From assembly GCF_017815135.1 (NCBI RefSeq), contig NZ_JAGJCF010000006.1:216232-280231 (forward strand): a DNA stretch of 64,000 bases. Direction: 5' to 3'. Source of the stretch: Jiella mangrovi. GTDB lineage: Bacteria; Pseudomonadota; Alphaproteobacteria; Rhizobiales; Rhizobiaceae. The translations under genes were made by a program, and so were the position numbers. Under the pieces are notes generated by a model, which saw only the letters and a program-made list of their open reading frames with translations, had not been told where the DNA came from and ran no database searches. Of this stretch, positions 8,820 to 19,242 are shown one piece after another (position 1 is the first letter of the stretch; the number at the start of each line of letters is the position of its first letter).

Positions 8820-9563
8820 TCAGGCTCCGGATCCGCCCGGAGCCGGGGGTGTGGTTACGTCGGTATGGGCGATCGATGCGGTGCGATCGCCCTTCGGACG
8901 CTCTGCCTCCATCTGCTCGCCGGTCTTGATGTAGTAGACCGTCTCGGCAATGTTCGTGGCATGATCGCCGATGCGCTCGATGTTCTTGGCGCTGAAGAGA
9001 AGGTGGGTGCAGGCGGTGATGTTGCGCGGGTCTTCCATCATGTAGGTGAGGAGCTCGCGAAAGATCGAGGTGTAGACGGCGTCAATGCTCTCGTCGCTGT
9101 CGCGCACCGCCAGCGCTTGCTTCTCGTTGCGCGTCGCATAGGCGTCGAGCACTTCCTTGAGCTGCTCGAGGGCGAGGTCCGAAAGATGCTCGAGGCCGCG
9201 AACCAGCTGCAGCGGCTGGGAATGTTCATGCACCGCGATCACCCGCTTGGCGGTGTTCTTGGCCAGATCGCCGATGCGCTCCAGATCGCTGGAAATCCGG
9301 ATCGCGCCGACGATCTCGCGCAGGTCGATGGCCATGGGCTGGCGCTTGGCGATGGTGCGGATCGCCCGCTCGTCGACTTCGCGCTGGGCGGCATCGAGAA
9401 GAACGTCGTCGGCGACGACGGACTGGGCCAGCGCCCAGTCGGACCGCATCAGGGCGCTGACGGACTGCTCGACCATGCGTTCGGCCTGCCCACCCATCTC
9501 CGAAATGCGGCGGATGATGAACTTCAGTTCGTCCTCGTATGAGGTGACGATATGTTCGGCCAT
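8820..9563 (-). CDS. phoU: Phosphate signalling regulator PhoU
   Basis: A 247-residue all-helical protein with the two repeated three-helix PhoU domains, carrying the acidic metal-binding clusters ERIGDLAKN and ERIGDHATNIAE. PhoU links the Pst transporter to PhoR and keeps the kinase in its phosphatase state when phosphate is plentiful. It lies 28 bases after pstB and 5 bases before phoB, so it is cotranscribed. The last 25 residues are Pro- and charge-rich and not conserved. Confidence 0.95.
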   Translation of the reverse strand: MAEHIVTSYEDELKFIIRRISEMGGQAERMVEQSVSALMRSDWALAQSVVADDVLLDAAQREVDERAIRTIAKRQPMAIDLREIVGAIRISSDLERIGDLAKNTAKRVIAVHEHSQPLQLVRGLEHLSDLALEQLKEVLDAYATRNEKQALAVRDSDESIDAVYTSIFRELLTYMMEDPRNITACTHLLFSAKNIERIGDHATNIAETVYYIKTGEQMEAERPKGDRTASIAHTDVTTPPAPGGSGA

Positions 9564-9591
9564 GTTGGCGGCCTCCTCGTGGTTGTTCCGC

Positions 9592-10404
<813 letters not shown>

Positions 10405-10413
10405 GAAGCGCTC

Positions 10414-11736
10414 CTACCAGCGGCGTTCGAAGCGGCGGCGAAGGAAGATCGCCGTCACATTCATGATTGCCAGAAAGCCCAGCAAAATGATGATCGCACC
10501 CGAGGTGCGCTCGACGAAGGCACGTTCGGCCTCGTTTGCCCACATGTAGATCTGCACGGGCAGGGCCGTCGCCGGCTCCATCGGCGTCGCCGGATAGTCG
10601 GCGACGAAGGCGACCATGCCGATCAGAAGCAGCGGCGCGGTTTCGCCGAGTGCCTGGGCGAGGCCGATGATCGTGCCGGTGAGGATGCCCGGTGCCGCAA
10701 GCGGCAGGACATGGTGGAAGATCGTCTGGTTCTTCGAGGCGCCGAGACCGAGCGCCGCCCAGCGGATCGACGGCGGCACCGCGCGCAGCGCGGCCCGCGT
10801 CGCGATGATGATCGTCGGCAGCGTCATCAGGGTCAGGACGAGGCCGCCCACCAGCGGCGCCGAGCGCGGCAGGTGAAACCAGTTGATGAACACGGCGAGG
10901 CCGAGCAGGCCGAAGACGATCGAGGGGACCGCGGCGAGGTTGTTGATGTTCACCTCGATCAGATCGGTGAACTTGTTCTTGGGCGCGAACTCCTCGAGAT
11001 AGATCGAGGCCGCGACGCCGATCGGCAGGGCGAGCGCCAGGACGATCAGCATCATGTAGAGCGAGCCGATGATCGCCACGCCGACACCGGCCGTCTCCGC
11101 GCGCGACGACGCCCCGAAAGTGAACAGCCCGGTGTTGAAGCGCTGCTCCAGATTGCCGGCGGCCTTGAGCTTGTCGATATATTGAAGCTGCAGATCGCTG
11201 ATCGGCCGGCGGTTTTCCGGCACCGAGAGATCGTATTGGCCCTTCATGGCGCTGTCGAGTTCGGAGCTCGCATAGAGCCAGACGTCCTGGGTGGTGCCGA
11301 TCACCGACAGGTCGTTCATGACGATGTTGCGCAGCGTGACGCGGGTGCCCGACGAGATCAGGCCGCTGGCCGCGCTCACCGCCTTCTTGTCGTCGGGATC
11401 GATGCCGAGCTCCTTGATGAGCCCCTCGCGGGCAAGCTTCGGATAATTGGCCATCAGAAGCTTGGTCTGGCTCTCATTCGCCTGCTGCGGTGTGCCGAGG
11501 ACCTGTTCGGAAAAGGTGATCGGCACCCTGATCTCGGTCTGCCAGAAGGCCGTGTAGCCCTTCGAGAAGATGCTCCACAAAAGGGCGACGAGAAACAGGA
11601 GGCCGATGGCGATGGCGATGATGCCATAGGCCTTGAAGCGGCGCTCGGCGGCGTAGCGCTTGTTGATTCCGATATCGCGCCTGGGCTTGCGGGTCGCAGC
11701 CGTGTCGGCGATGCCGTTGGCGGTGGCGTCGCTCAT
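10414..11736 (-). CDS. pstA: Phosphate ABC transporter permease PstA
   Basis: A 440-residue inner-membrane permease. The C-terminal half is the usual binding-protein-dependent permease domain, with the EAA-type loop AALRAVPPSIRWAALGLGASK. The N-terminal part is longer than in E. coli: one membrane helix, then about 150 periplasmic residues with LISSGTRVTLRNIV, the extended PstA form (DUF3333 type) common in alphaproteobacteria. The start codon overlaps the pstC stop by 4 bases, indicating translational coupling. Confidence 0.95.
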   Translation of the reverse strand: MSDATANGIADTAATRKPRRDIGINKRYAAERRFKAYGIIAIAIGLLFLVALLWSIFSKGYTAFWQTEIRVPITFSEQVLGTPQQANESQTKLLMANYPKLAREGLIKELGIDPDDKKAVSAASGLISSGTRVTLRNIVMNDLSVIGTTQDVWLYASSELDSAMKGQYDLSVPENRRPISDLQLQYIDKLKAAGNLEQRFNTGLFTFGASSRAETAGVGVAIIGSLYMMLIVLALALPIGVAASIYLEEFAPKNKFTDLIEVNINNLAAVPSIVFGLLGLAVFINWFHLPRSAPLVGGLVLTLMTLPTIIIATRAALRAVPPSIRWAALGLGASKNQTIFHHVLPLAAPGILTGTIIGLAQALGETAPLLLIGMVAFVADYPATPMEPATALPVQIYMWANEAERAFVERTSGAIIILLGFLAIMNVTAIFLRRRFERRW

Positions 11737-13226
11737 TCGTACTGCTCCTTGTATTTGCGCACGATGTAGAGTGCGTAGACGTTGAGCGCGAGGGTGATGA
11801 CGAAGAGCGTCATGCCCAGCGCGAAGGCGACGAGGGTCTGGGGCGAGTTGAATTCGAGATCGCCGGTGAGCTGCGCGACGATCTTCACCGTGATCGTCGT
11901 CATCGGCTCGAGCGGGTCGATCGTCAGATTGGCCGCGACACCCGCCGCGAGCACCACGATCATCGTCTCGCCGATGGCGCGCGAGGCCGTCAGAAGCAGC
12001 GCCGAGACGATGCCGGGAAGCGCTGCCGGCAGGATCACCCGCTTGATCGTCTCCGAGCGCGTGGCGCCGAGGCCGAGCGAGCCGTCACGCAGCGAGCCTG
12101 GCACGGAGGTGATGATGTCGTCGGAGAGCGAAGAGACGAAGGGGATCAGCATGATCGCCATGACGAGACCGGCCGTCAGGACGCTCTGGGCCTGGATGAA
12201 GCTTGCATAGTCGCCGGTGACGAGACCGTTGATCTGGGCCGAAAGGTCTCTGAGGAAGGGGCCGACGGTGACGAGGGCGAAGAAGCCGTAGACGATGGTC
12301 GGAATGCCGGCCAGCACCTCGAGCAGCGGCTTGACGACCGAGCGTGTGCGCCGGCTGGCATATTCGGCCATGTAGATGGCCGCGAACAGCCCGATCGGGA
12401 CCGCGATCAGCATCGCCACGGCGCCGATGTAAAGCGTGCCGGCGAGAAGCGGGATGAAGCCGAAGCTGCCGGCATTGCCGCTCGAGCCGACATTCGAGAA
12501 GCGCGGCTCCCAGACCGTTCCGAAGAAGAAGTCGACCGGCGAAATGCGCGAGAAGAAGTCGATGGTCTCGAAGAGCATCGAGAAGACGATGCCGACCGTC
12601 GTCAGAATGGCGATCGAAGAGGCGACGATGAGTGCGCCCTTGATGATGCCTTCCACCTTGTTGCGCGAGCGAAGGCGCATGGCGATCTGCCGGTAGCCCC
12701 AGAAGGCGCCGAAGACGGAGAGCGCGATGACGGCCACCGTCATTGCCAGCCGGCTCCAGAACTGCATCCCGTTGAGCTGCAGCGCGAGGGGCACCATCCA
12801 GTCGGCGCTGGCAGAAGCGATCGGGACGCCGCGCTCTCTCAGAAGAGCCGATATGTCCTTGACCGGGGTCGTCTCGGTGATCGTCTCGCGCTCGTCGTCG
12901 GGGAGAACCTGCAGGCCGGTGCCGAGACTCTCGACGATGCCGTAAGCGAGATCTTCGGTCAGCTGGCTTTGCGCAAGAACCCCCTCGGGAAAGCTCGCAC
13001 GCACGTCGCTGGCGATGAAGATGGGGGAGGCGATCAGCCAGACGGCGAGAAGCAGAAGGGCAGGAATGACCGCTAAGGATGCGACGTAGGAGGCATGGTA
13101 GACCGGGCGCGAATGCGGCCGCACGCCATTTTCCGACGCCGTCAGGACCTTGCCCTGCCTGTAGCCGAAGAACGCTCCGACGAGTCCGATCGCGAGAACG
13201 ACGATAATGATCGTGAAGGTCGACAC
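11733..13226 (-). CDS. pstC: Phosphate ABC transporter permease PstC
   Basis: A 497-residue inner-membrane permease. N-terminal helices are followed by a periplasmic region with a DDERETITET stretch, then the conserved permease core with VLAGIPTIVYGFFAL and the coupling loop LRDGSLGLGATRSETI. It forms the phosphate channel with PstA. It overlaps pstA by 4 bases and lies 170 bases after pstS, where a hairpin is seen. Confidence 0.95.
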   Translation of the reverse strand: MSTFTIIIVVLAIGLVGAFFGYRQGKVLTASENGVRPHSRPVYHASYVASLAVIPALLLLAVWLIASPIFIASDVRASFPEGVLAQSQLTEDLAYGIVESLGTGLQVLPDDERETITETTPVKDISALLRERGVPIASASADWMVPLALQLNGMQFWSRLAMTVAVIALSVFGAFWGYRQIAMRLRSRNKVEGIIKGALIVASSIAILTTVGIVFSMLFETIDFFSRISPVDFFFGTVWEPRFSNVGSSGNAGSFGFIPLLAGTLYIGAVAMLIAVPIGLFAAIYMAEYASRRTRSVVKPLLEVLAGIPTIVYGFFALVTVGPFLRDLSAQINGLVTGDYASFIQAQSVLTAGLVMAIMLIPFVSSLSDDIITSVPGSLRDGSLGLGATRSETIKRVILPAALPGIVSALLLTASRAIGETMIVVLAAGVAANLTIDPLEPMTTITVKIVAQLTGDLEFNSPQTLVAFALGMTLFVITLALNVYALYIVRKYKEQYE

Positions 13227-13359
13227 GGGGATACTTTCGACGAAGAATTCGTGGATGACCAGAGCCGAAGCGCGACCGCGATGCTGCGTCGGCAGAAGAC
13301 GTGATGCGCCTTGGTAGCGGCGAAACCGCCGGCCGCTTGCGCGGCCAGCGGATCATTGC

Positions 13360-13380
13360 GCCCGTTGTACCATCACGGGC
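13360..13380 (-). other. Small hairpin between pstS and pstC
   Basis: GCCCGT and ACGGGC form a 6-bp stem with a 9-base loop, just after the pstS stop on the transcribed strand and with no T tract. Such intercistronic hairpins after binding-protein genes often stabilise the upstream message. That role is inferred. Confidence 0.35.
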
Positions 13381-13396
13381 GGGATCGTTCGAGCGA

Positions 13397-14449
13397 TCAG
13401 GTCTTCGACCCGAGCGTCACGCCGTTCTCGAAGTTCGAGATCTGCTCGTCGCGCTCGCTCGCCGGCAGCGGAACGAGGCCGTAATTGACGGTCGGCGAGC
13501 CTTCGCCGGTCATCTGCTCGGAGAGGAAGAACTGGACGTATTCCGACAGGCCCGGAACGACGCCGAGATGCGCGCGCTTGACGTAGAAGTAGAGCGGACG
13601 CGAGACCGGATATTCGCCGGACGCGATCGTGTCGGCGGACGGGACGACGTCGTTCATCGTCGCCACCTTCAGCTTGTCCTGGTTCTGCTCGTAAAAGGCC
13701 AGACCGAACACGCCGATGGCCTTCTGATTGGCTTCGATGCGGGCGAGGGTCTCGGTGTAGTCGCCGGAGATCTCGGAGACCGAGCCGTCGTTGCGAACCG
13801 ACATGCAGGCCTCTTCGGCCGCATCCTCGTCCATGCCGGACTTCTCGAAGGCTTCCATCGCGCCGGAGTCCTTGCAGCCCTGCATCAGGACCTTTTCTTC
13901 GAAGACTTCGCGGGTGCCGTGGTTCGAGGCCGGGATGAAGGCCGTGATCTGCTGGTCCGGCAGCGAGGAATCGACCTCGTTCCAGGACTTGTACGCATTG
14001 TCGACGACCTTGCCGTCCTGCGGAACCTTCGCGGCCATCGCCTTGAAGACCATCGCCGGATTGAGCTTGAAGTCCGGGCCGGAGGCCGAGGAGGCGAAGA
14101 CGATGCCGTCATAGCCGAACTTGACCTGCGAGATCTCGGTCACGCCGTTGTCGGCGCAGGCCTTGATCTCGCTGTCGCGGATCGAGCGCGAAGCGTTGGC
14201 GATGTCGATGGTCTCCGGGCCGACGCCCTGGCAGAACTGCTTGAGGCCAGCCGAAGAACCGCCGGATTCGACGATCGGGGTCTGGTAGTCGGGGAAGGTC
14301 TCGCCGAAGTTCTCGGCGACGATCTGCGCATAGGGCAGGACCGTCGAGGAGCCGGCGACGTGGATCTGCTGGTTGCTCTGGGCGAAGGCCGAGCCGGCGA
14401 AAACGGTCGCGGAGCCGAGCGCGAGCCCGGCCAGAATGGTCTTGTTCAT
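13397..14449 (-). CDS. pstS: Phosphate ABC transporter substrate-binding protein PstS
   Basis: A 350-residue periplasmic binding protein. A signal peptide is clear (LAGLALGSATVFAGSAFAQ, cleaved after AFA). The mature protein starts HVAGSSTVLPYAQIVAE, the phosphate-binding GSST motif, and later has ESGGSSAGLKQFCQG and SNHGTREVF, also ligand-contacting elements. It captures phosphate for PstCAB. GGGAGAAC lies before the ATG. A candidate Pho box lies 103-131 bases upstream of the start, so strong induction under phosphate limitation is expected. Confidence 0.95.
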   Translation of the reverse strand: MNKTILAGLALGSATVFAGSAFAQSNQQIHVAGSSTVLPYAQIVAENFGETFPDYQTPIVESGGSSAGLKQFCQGVGPETIDIANASRSIRDSEIKACADNGVTEISQVKFGYDGIVFASSASGPDFKLNPAMVFKAMAAKVPQDGKVVDNAYKSWNEVDSSLPDQQITAFIPASNHGTREVFEEKVLMQGCKDSGAMEAFEKSGMDEDAAEEACMSVRNDGSVSEISGDYTETLARIEANQKAIGVFGLAFYEQNQDKLKVATMNDVVPSADTIASGEYPVSRPLYFYVKRAHLGVVPGLSEYVQFFLSEQMTGEGSPTVNYGLVPLPASERDEQISNFENGVTLGSKT

Positions 14450-14551
14450 AGTCAGTTCTCCCTGTGGAGGATTTGGCGAACCTGTTGTTGCATCAGCCGC
14501 GAATTCGACTGTGGTTCGGCACCCTTGCTATACGTCGCGTAAGAAATCTCT

Positions 14552-14580
14552 ATGACAAAGATGTATCCGTTGTATGACAG
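14552..14580 (-). promoter_or_regulatory. Candidate Pho box upstream of pstS
   Basis: Read on the minus strand, CTGTCAT at 14580-14574 matches the Pho heptamer in full. TTGTCAT at 14558-14552 matches 6 of 7. They are 22 bases apart, i.e. two 11-base steps, with a weak middle heptamer CGGATAC. Spacing and direction fit PhoB binding for transcription of pstS, and the site lies in the phoR-pstS gap. Confidence 0.7.
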
Positions 14581-14593
14581 TATAAATCATTGT

Positions 14594-15856
14594 TTAAATT
14601 GATGTTTCGAGCATTCTTTGGTCTTGGGTGTCATTTTCGCTCGGCGCCGGAAAACGGGCCGTAAAGGTCGAGCCCCTGCCGACGACGCTATCGACGATCA
14701 GGCGGCTGCGATGTCTGAGAAGAATGTTGCGGACGATCGAAAGCCCGAGCCCGGTGCCGCGCTTGGACCGCGAATTGCCGACATCGACCCGGTAGAACCG
14801 CTCGGTCAGTCGCGGCACGTGCTCGGCGGGGATGCCGGCGCCGAAATCGCGCACCGAGGCATCGATCACCGCCTCGCCGCGTTCGGTGGTCCGGTTGAGG
14901 AAAATTTCCACCCGCGCGCCATCGGCGCCGTATTTGCAGGCATTCTCGATCAGATTGGCGAAGACCTGAATGAGTTCGTCCTCGTCGCCCACGACCTGGA
15001 CCGTGTCCTCGCCGGGCGTAAAGTCGAGGCTGAGACCGAGGTCGTCGGCCAGCGGCTTGAGCTGCGAGCGCACCTTGGAGATCACCGAAACGAGGTCGGC
15101 GCGCGCCATTGGCGGGACATGGCGGCGCATCTCGATGCGTGACAGCGAAAGCAGATCGTCGATCAGGCGTGACATGCGCGTCGCCTGTTCACGCATGATG
15201 GCGAGGAACTGGTCCCGCGCCGCCGGATCGTCGCGAGCCGGGCCCTGCAGGGTCTCGATGAAACCGGATAGGGACGCAAGCGGTGTTCGCAGCTCGTGCG
15301 AGGCGTTCGCCACGAAGTCGGAGCGCATGCGCTCGACCCGTCTTTCAGCCGTGCGATCGTGGAACAGCACGACGAAAAAGGTCGGCAGCATGCCCTGATA
15401 GGAGGGGACGGGCAGGATCTCGACCACCCAGTGACGCTCGATCGGCCGCCGCTCGTCGAGGGTCGCGGTGGTGGCGACCGTATTCTTGATCGCTGCCTCG
15501 ATGGAGGCGAGCAGTTCGGGCGAACGGAAGCGCAAGGACAAAGGATCGGCGAGCGCCATATTGCCGAATGCCACCGCCGAGACCGGGTTGCGATAGCGGA
15601 TCAGAAGCTCGCGATCGACGATGAGCGCGGGCTCCTGAAGGGCTTCCAGGACGGCCTTCATGCCGCGATCGGGCCAGACCCGTTCGCTGGCGCGGCTCTC
15701 GATCTCCGCGCGCTTGGCCGTATTGCGCGACGGCCAGTAGATCGTCGCGGCCAGAATGCCAAACACGCAGGCCGCAGCGACGGCGGCCTGCGTGTGGAGC
15801 ACCGCGAGCGCCAGCAATGACAGGGCAGCGATGAAAGTCAGACGTTTCCTGCGCAT
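14594..15856 (-). CDS. phoR: Phosphate regulon sensor kinase PhoR
   Basis: A 420-residue sensor kinase. Two hydrophobic segments occupy residues about 6-41. A PAS-like domain follows (PALIVDRELLIRYRNP onward). The HisKA motif SDFVANASHELRTPL carries phospho-acceptor H187. The ATPase domain has an N-box NLIENACKYG, G1 DFGAGIP and G2 GTGLGLSIV. PhoR phosphorylates PhoB. The ATG at 15856 is preferred because the membrane segment begins directly after it; an in-frame reading from 15922 adds non-conserved residues. The order phoR-pstSCAB-phoU-phoB is usual in Hyphomicrobiales, and phoR probably has its own promoter. Confidence 0.93.
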   Translation of the reverse strand: MRRKRLTFIAALSLLALAVLHTQAAVAAACVFGILAATIYWPSRNTAKRAEIESRASERVWPDRGMKAVLEALQEPALIVDRELLIRYRNPVSAVAFGNMALADPLSLRFRSPELLASIEAAIKNTVATTATLDERRPIERHWVVEILPVPSYQGMLPTFFVVLFHDRTAERRVERMRSDFVANASHELRTPLASLSGFIETLQGPARDDPAARDQFLAIMREQATRMSRLIDDLLSLSRIEMRRHVPPMARADLVSVISKVRSQLKPLADDLGLSLDFTPGEDTVQVVGDEDELIQVFANLIENACKYGADGARVEIFLNRTTERGEAVIDASVRDFGAGIPAEHVPRLTERFYRVDVGNSRSKRGTGLGLSIVRNILLRHRSRLIVDSVVGRGSTFTARFPAPSENDTQDQRMLETSI

Positions 15857-16010
15857 GCCGTCTTCATGGGTCGGTCGGTTTGAATGACTGAACGCTGCTT
15901 CGATGAATGCGCAGCCAGCCACGCGAATCGGAGGAGCCTTCGTGACCTCGTTACCACGCGATTGTGACGTTCACGATTGGCCGGTGATGCGCCCTGGTCC
16001 CCCTCCCGGC

Positions 16011-17159
16011 TCAGGAGCCCTGGCGCAGTTTCAGGCCGAAGAACAGAAGATCCTTTGCGCCGGGCCCGATCGCGGGATCGAGGGCGATCTGGCCGCCGGT
16101 CACGGCTTCGGGCGGGAATTCGAGATGGAAGAGAAAATTCTCCTCGGGCAATGCGGTCTTGAAGCGCTGCCGCCCGCAGACGGTGTCGGCGCCGAAAAGG
16201 CAGCGCAGCGTGAATTCGCGGGCCGTGCCGTCCGGCGAGCCGACGATGACTTCGCCCTGGACCTTCTGACCGGCGAATTGCCGCGCGATGTCTCCGGAAA
16301 TCGGAAGGTCGATCTCGCCCGTGACGTTGGAACCATCGGCGGTATTCTCGCCCGTCCGGCCCTCGAGCTTCAGGGCGTCCTTGCCACCGGCGCCGGGCAC
16401 GAGCTCGATCGCGGAATCGCTGTCGGCAAATTCGCGCATCGCCGCCGGCGTATAGACGTCCACCCACTTCGTCGCGGCAGCTGTCTGGTCGACGCTCGTC
16501 GCATTTTCCTTGATCGCGTCGGCGACCGAGATCCCTGCCGCGTTTGGATCGGCCTCTGCCGTGTCGTTGGAGCTGGCCGAGGAGAAAAACGGCAGAACGA
16601 TCCAGACCGCGACGCCGAGAAGAAACAGAAGCAGAAGCACGATGACGGCGGCGGTCAGCTTGCGGCCGAGCCGTCCGCTCCGTTCGGCGGCGCCGGTGTC
16701 CGCAACCTCGTCACCGGCCCTTGCCGGCGCGTCGTTTCGATCGGGCGCCGCCGGTGAGACGCCGGACAGGGGCGCCCCTTCATGGCTCGGTTCGCCGCTG
16801 CCGTTCAGGACCGGCTCGCCGCCTTCGGTTTTAACGAATCCGTCCGGGCCATCTCTCGTGTCGCGCGGCTCGCTCGCATCGCCGGAAGCTCCCACCGCCT
16901 CGTCATCGAGGCCGGCGAATTCGGTCTCGAGCGTCTCAACGGCTGAGATCAGTTCGCGGCGGTGACGGTCCCGTGCCTCTTCCGACATCTCGTTGGCGGC
17001 TTCGAGACGCAAAAGCGCCCGTTCGGCGGCTTCGTAGATCTCGAGGCGGAAATTCGGATCGGCGGCATTTCCCTTGGTGAGGGTTCGCCGCAAACTCTTT
17101 TCGATCGCGCTTCCCAAAAACCGTCTACCCTTCTCAGCCTGATGGCCCGTTTCCGACAC
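16011..17159 (-). CDS. Single-pass membrane protein of unknown function
   Basis: 382 residues. Residues 1-80 are helical and charged (PNFRLEIYEAAERALLRLEA). Residues 85-160 are acidic, Pro/Gly-rich and probably disordered. One strong membrane helix lies at about 168-191 (AAVIVLLLLFLLGVAVWIVL). The C-terminal 190 residues would then be periplasmic and look all-beta, with two cysteines (RCLFG, DTVCGRQ) that could form a disulfide. No enzyme motif is seen. The protein resembles proteins annotated as hypothetical in Hyphomicrobiales; I recognise no family name. It is transcribed in the same direction as phoR, with about 150 bases between them, and diverges from the GH15 gene. Confidence 0.6.
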   Translation of the reverse strand: MSETGHQAEKGRRFLGSAIEKSLRRTLTKGNAADPNFRLEIYEAAERALLRLEAANEMSEEARDRHRRELISAVETLETEFAGLDDEAVGASGDASEPRDTRDGPDGFVKTEGGEPVLNGSGEPSHEGAPLSGVSPAAPDRNDAPARAGDEVADTGAAERSGRLGRKLTAAVIVLLLLFLLGVAVWIVLPFFSSASSNDTAEADPNAAGISVADAIKENATSVDQTAAATKWVDVYTPAAMREFADSDSAIELVPGAGGKDALKLEGRTGENTADGSNVTGEIDLPISGDIARQFAGQKVQGEVIVGSPDGTAREFTLRCLFGADTVCGRQRFKTALPEENFLFHLEFPPEAVTGGQIALDPAIGPGAKDLLFFGLKLRQGS

Positions 17160-17373
17160 GTGATTCGCATTCTCCCATCGCCGGAGAGAAGGGTGTCGGC
17201 ACTATACCCGTCGTCGTTTTGGTCACCACGTCCCAATGCCGATATGTACCAGCCGCCTTCGGTGTTGCAAATGCTTCGAGACCGGTAGGATTTCGTGGTG
17301 CGTCAAAAGGCGTGCTTTACCCCTTCATGTCGTATTCGATGTTCGTGCGACATGAGACGTTGACTGGAAGCAG

Positions 17374-19242
17374 ATGTCCGAAGCTCCTACGCCCCCCGTG
17401 CCCAATCGAATCGCATCGCATGGTGTGATCGGCGACATGAACACGATCGCCCTCGTTGCCGAGGATGGAACGATCGATTTCCTGTCGCATCCGCGCATCG
17501 ATTCGCCGACGCTGTTCGCATCGCTCCTCGATTCCGAAAAGGGCGGCCGCTTTGCCTTCCACGTCGAGGACGGAGCGATCGCCTTCCGCCAGATCTACCT
17601 TCCCGACACGAACATCCTGATCAGCCGGTTTCTCGGCGACGAGGGGATCGGCGAGGTCTGCGACTACATGCCGATCGACGGCACCGGCCGGATCGTCCGC
17701 CGGGCCAAGGCGATCGTCGGGGCCAAGAGGTTTCGTCTCTCGGTCTCGGCGCGGCCGGACTACGCCCGCGCCAAGCCGACGCTGACGCCGGTCGAGGGCG
17801 GGGTCTGCATCAGCTGGACGGGGGAGGACGGCGAGGCGCAGGCGGTCACGCTCTACGCCTCGTTCCCATTGACGATCAGCGGCGAGGACATCGACACCGC
17901 GATCGATCTCAAGGAAGGTGAGGGCTGCTGGGTGGTGCTGTGCCCCGGGCATCCCGATGCACCGCCGATCTGCGAACGCTATGTGAAACGATCCTTCGCC
18001 CGCACCCGCGACTACTGGCACAAATGGGTCAATCGCGGCAGCTATCCGACATTCTGGCGCGAACTCGTCGTGCGCTCGGCTCTGACGCTGAAACTCCTGA
18101 CCTCGGCCGAATTCGGCTCGATCGCCGCCGCCGCGACCTTCGGCCTGCCGGAAGTCCTGGGCGGCGAGCGCAACTGGGACTACCGCTACTGCTGGGTCCG
18201 CGATTCCGCCTTCACGCTCTACAGCCTGTCGCGCCTCGGTTATTACGACGAGGCCGAGTCTTTCATTCACTTTCTCATGGAGCGCGCCGTCGAGACCGGC
18301 GAGTCCGGGCTTCAGATCATGTATCGCATGGACGGCGGCGGCGACATGCCGGAGACCGAGCTCGGTCATCTTTCCGGCTATGACGGCTCAAAGCCGGTCA
18401 GAATCGGCAACGCTGCCTACAAGCAGCGCCAGATGGACATCTACGGCGAGTTTCTCGACGCGCTCTACATTTCCACCAAGGCCCGCGGCAAGCCGGCCTA
18501 TGCGGTCTGGGAGAAGATCTCGCGGATCGTCGATTGGCTGTCGCACAACTGGCATCTGCCAGACCGGGGCATATGGGAAAGCCGGGGCGAGCCGCAGGAA
18601 TACCTGTCCTCGCGGCTGATGTGCTGGGTTGCCCTCGACCGGGCTCTCAAGATCGCCCAGACCCACTCGCTTCCGGGCGACATCCTGCGCTGGCGGCAAG
18701 AGCGCGACAAGATCCAGAAGACGATCATCGACGATTTCTGGAATCCCGAACTCGGCGCCTTCACCCAGTTCAAGGGCTCCAAGACCCTCGACGCGGTCGT
18801 CCTGTTGATGCCGCTGGTCAAGTTCATCAATCCGCGCGATCCCATGTGGACCTCGACGCTGAGGGCCGTGCGCACCCATCTCGTGCGCGACTGCCTCGTC
18901 AAGCGCTACCTCAATACCGACGAGAACGACGACGGGCTGGGCGGCGAGGAGGGGGCCTTCACCATCTGCTCCTTCTGGTATGTGGAGGCCCTGGCACGGA
19001 CCGGCTACGTCGCCGACGCGCGGCTCCTTTTCGAGAAGCTGCACACCTATGCCAACCATCTCGGCCTGTTCTCCGAGGAACTTTCCGAGACCGGCGACCA
19101 TCTCGGCAACTTCCCGCAGGGGCTCACGCATCTTTCGCTGATCTCCGCAGCCATTTGGCTCGATCGATCGTTGAACGGGGACAAGGCCGATCCCGGCTAT
19201 TTCGAATTCAAGATGATGGAGGATCCCGATGGCATCTACTGA
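17374..19242 (+). CDS. Glycoside hydrolase family 15 protein (glucoamylase/trehalase type)
   Basis: A 622-residue soluble protein with the two-part GH15 layout: an N-terminal beta-sandwich domain (opening NRIASHGVIGDMNTIALV) and an alpha/alpha barrel from about residue 240. Barrel motifs include ERNWDYRYCWVRDSAFTLY, the acid-containing WESRGEPQEYLSSRLMCW and the second acid in LGGEEGAFTICSFWYVEAL. Such enzymes release glucose from alpha-glucans or trehalose; some bacterial members are trehalases. There is no signal peptide, so the substrate is cytoplasmic. The 3' end overlaps a glucose-dehydrogenase-like gene by 14 bases, which suggests that released glucose is oxidised by the partner. Confidence 0.88.
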   Translation: MSEAPTPPVPNRIASHGVIGDMNTIALVAEDGTIDFLSHPRIDSPTLFASLLDSEKGGRFAFHVEDGAIAFRQIYLPDTNILISRFLGDEGIGEVCDYMPIDGTGRIVRRAKAIVGAKRFRLSVSARPDYARAKPTLTPVEGGVCISWTGEDGEAQAVTLYASFPLTISGEDIDTAIDLKEGEGCWVVLCPGHPDAPPICERYVKRSFARTRDYWHKWVNRGSYPTFWRELVVRSALTLKLLTSAEFGSIAAAATFGLPEVLGGERNWDYRYCWVRDSAFTLYSLSRLGYYDEAESFIHFLMERAVETGESGLQIMYRMDGGGDMPETELGHLSGYDGSKPVRIGNAAYKQRQMDIYGEFLDALYISTKARGKPAYAVWEKISRIVDWLSHNWHLPDRGIWESRGEPQEYLSSRLMCWVALDRALKIAQTHSLPGDILRWRQERDKIQKTIIDDFWNPELGAFTQFKGSKTLDAVVLLMPLVKFINPRDPMWTSTLRAVRTHLVRDCLVKRYLNTDENDDGLGGEEGAFTICSFWYVEALARTGYVADARLLFEKLHTYANHLGLFSEELSETGDHLGNFPQGLTHLSLISAAIWLDRSLNGDKADPGYFEFKMMEDPDGIY

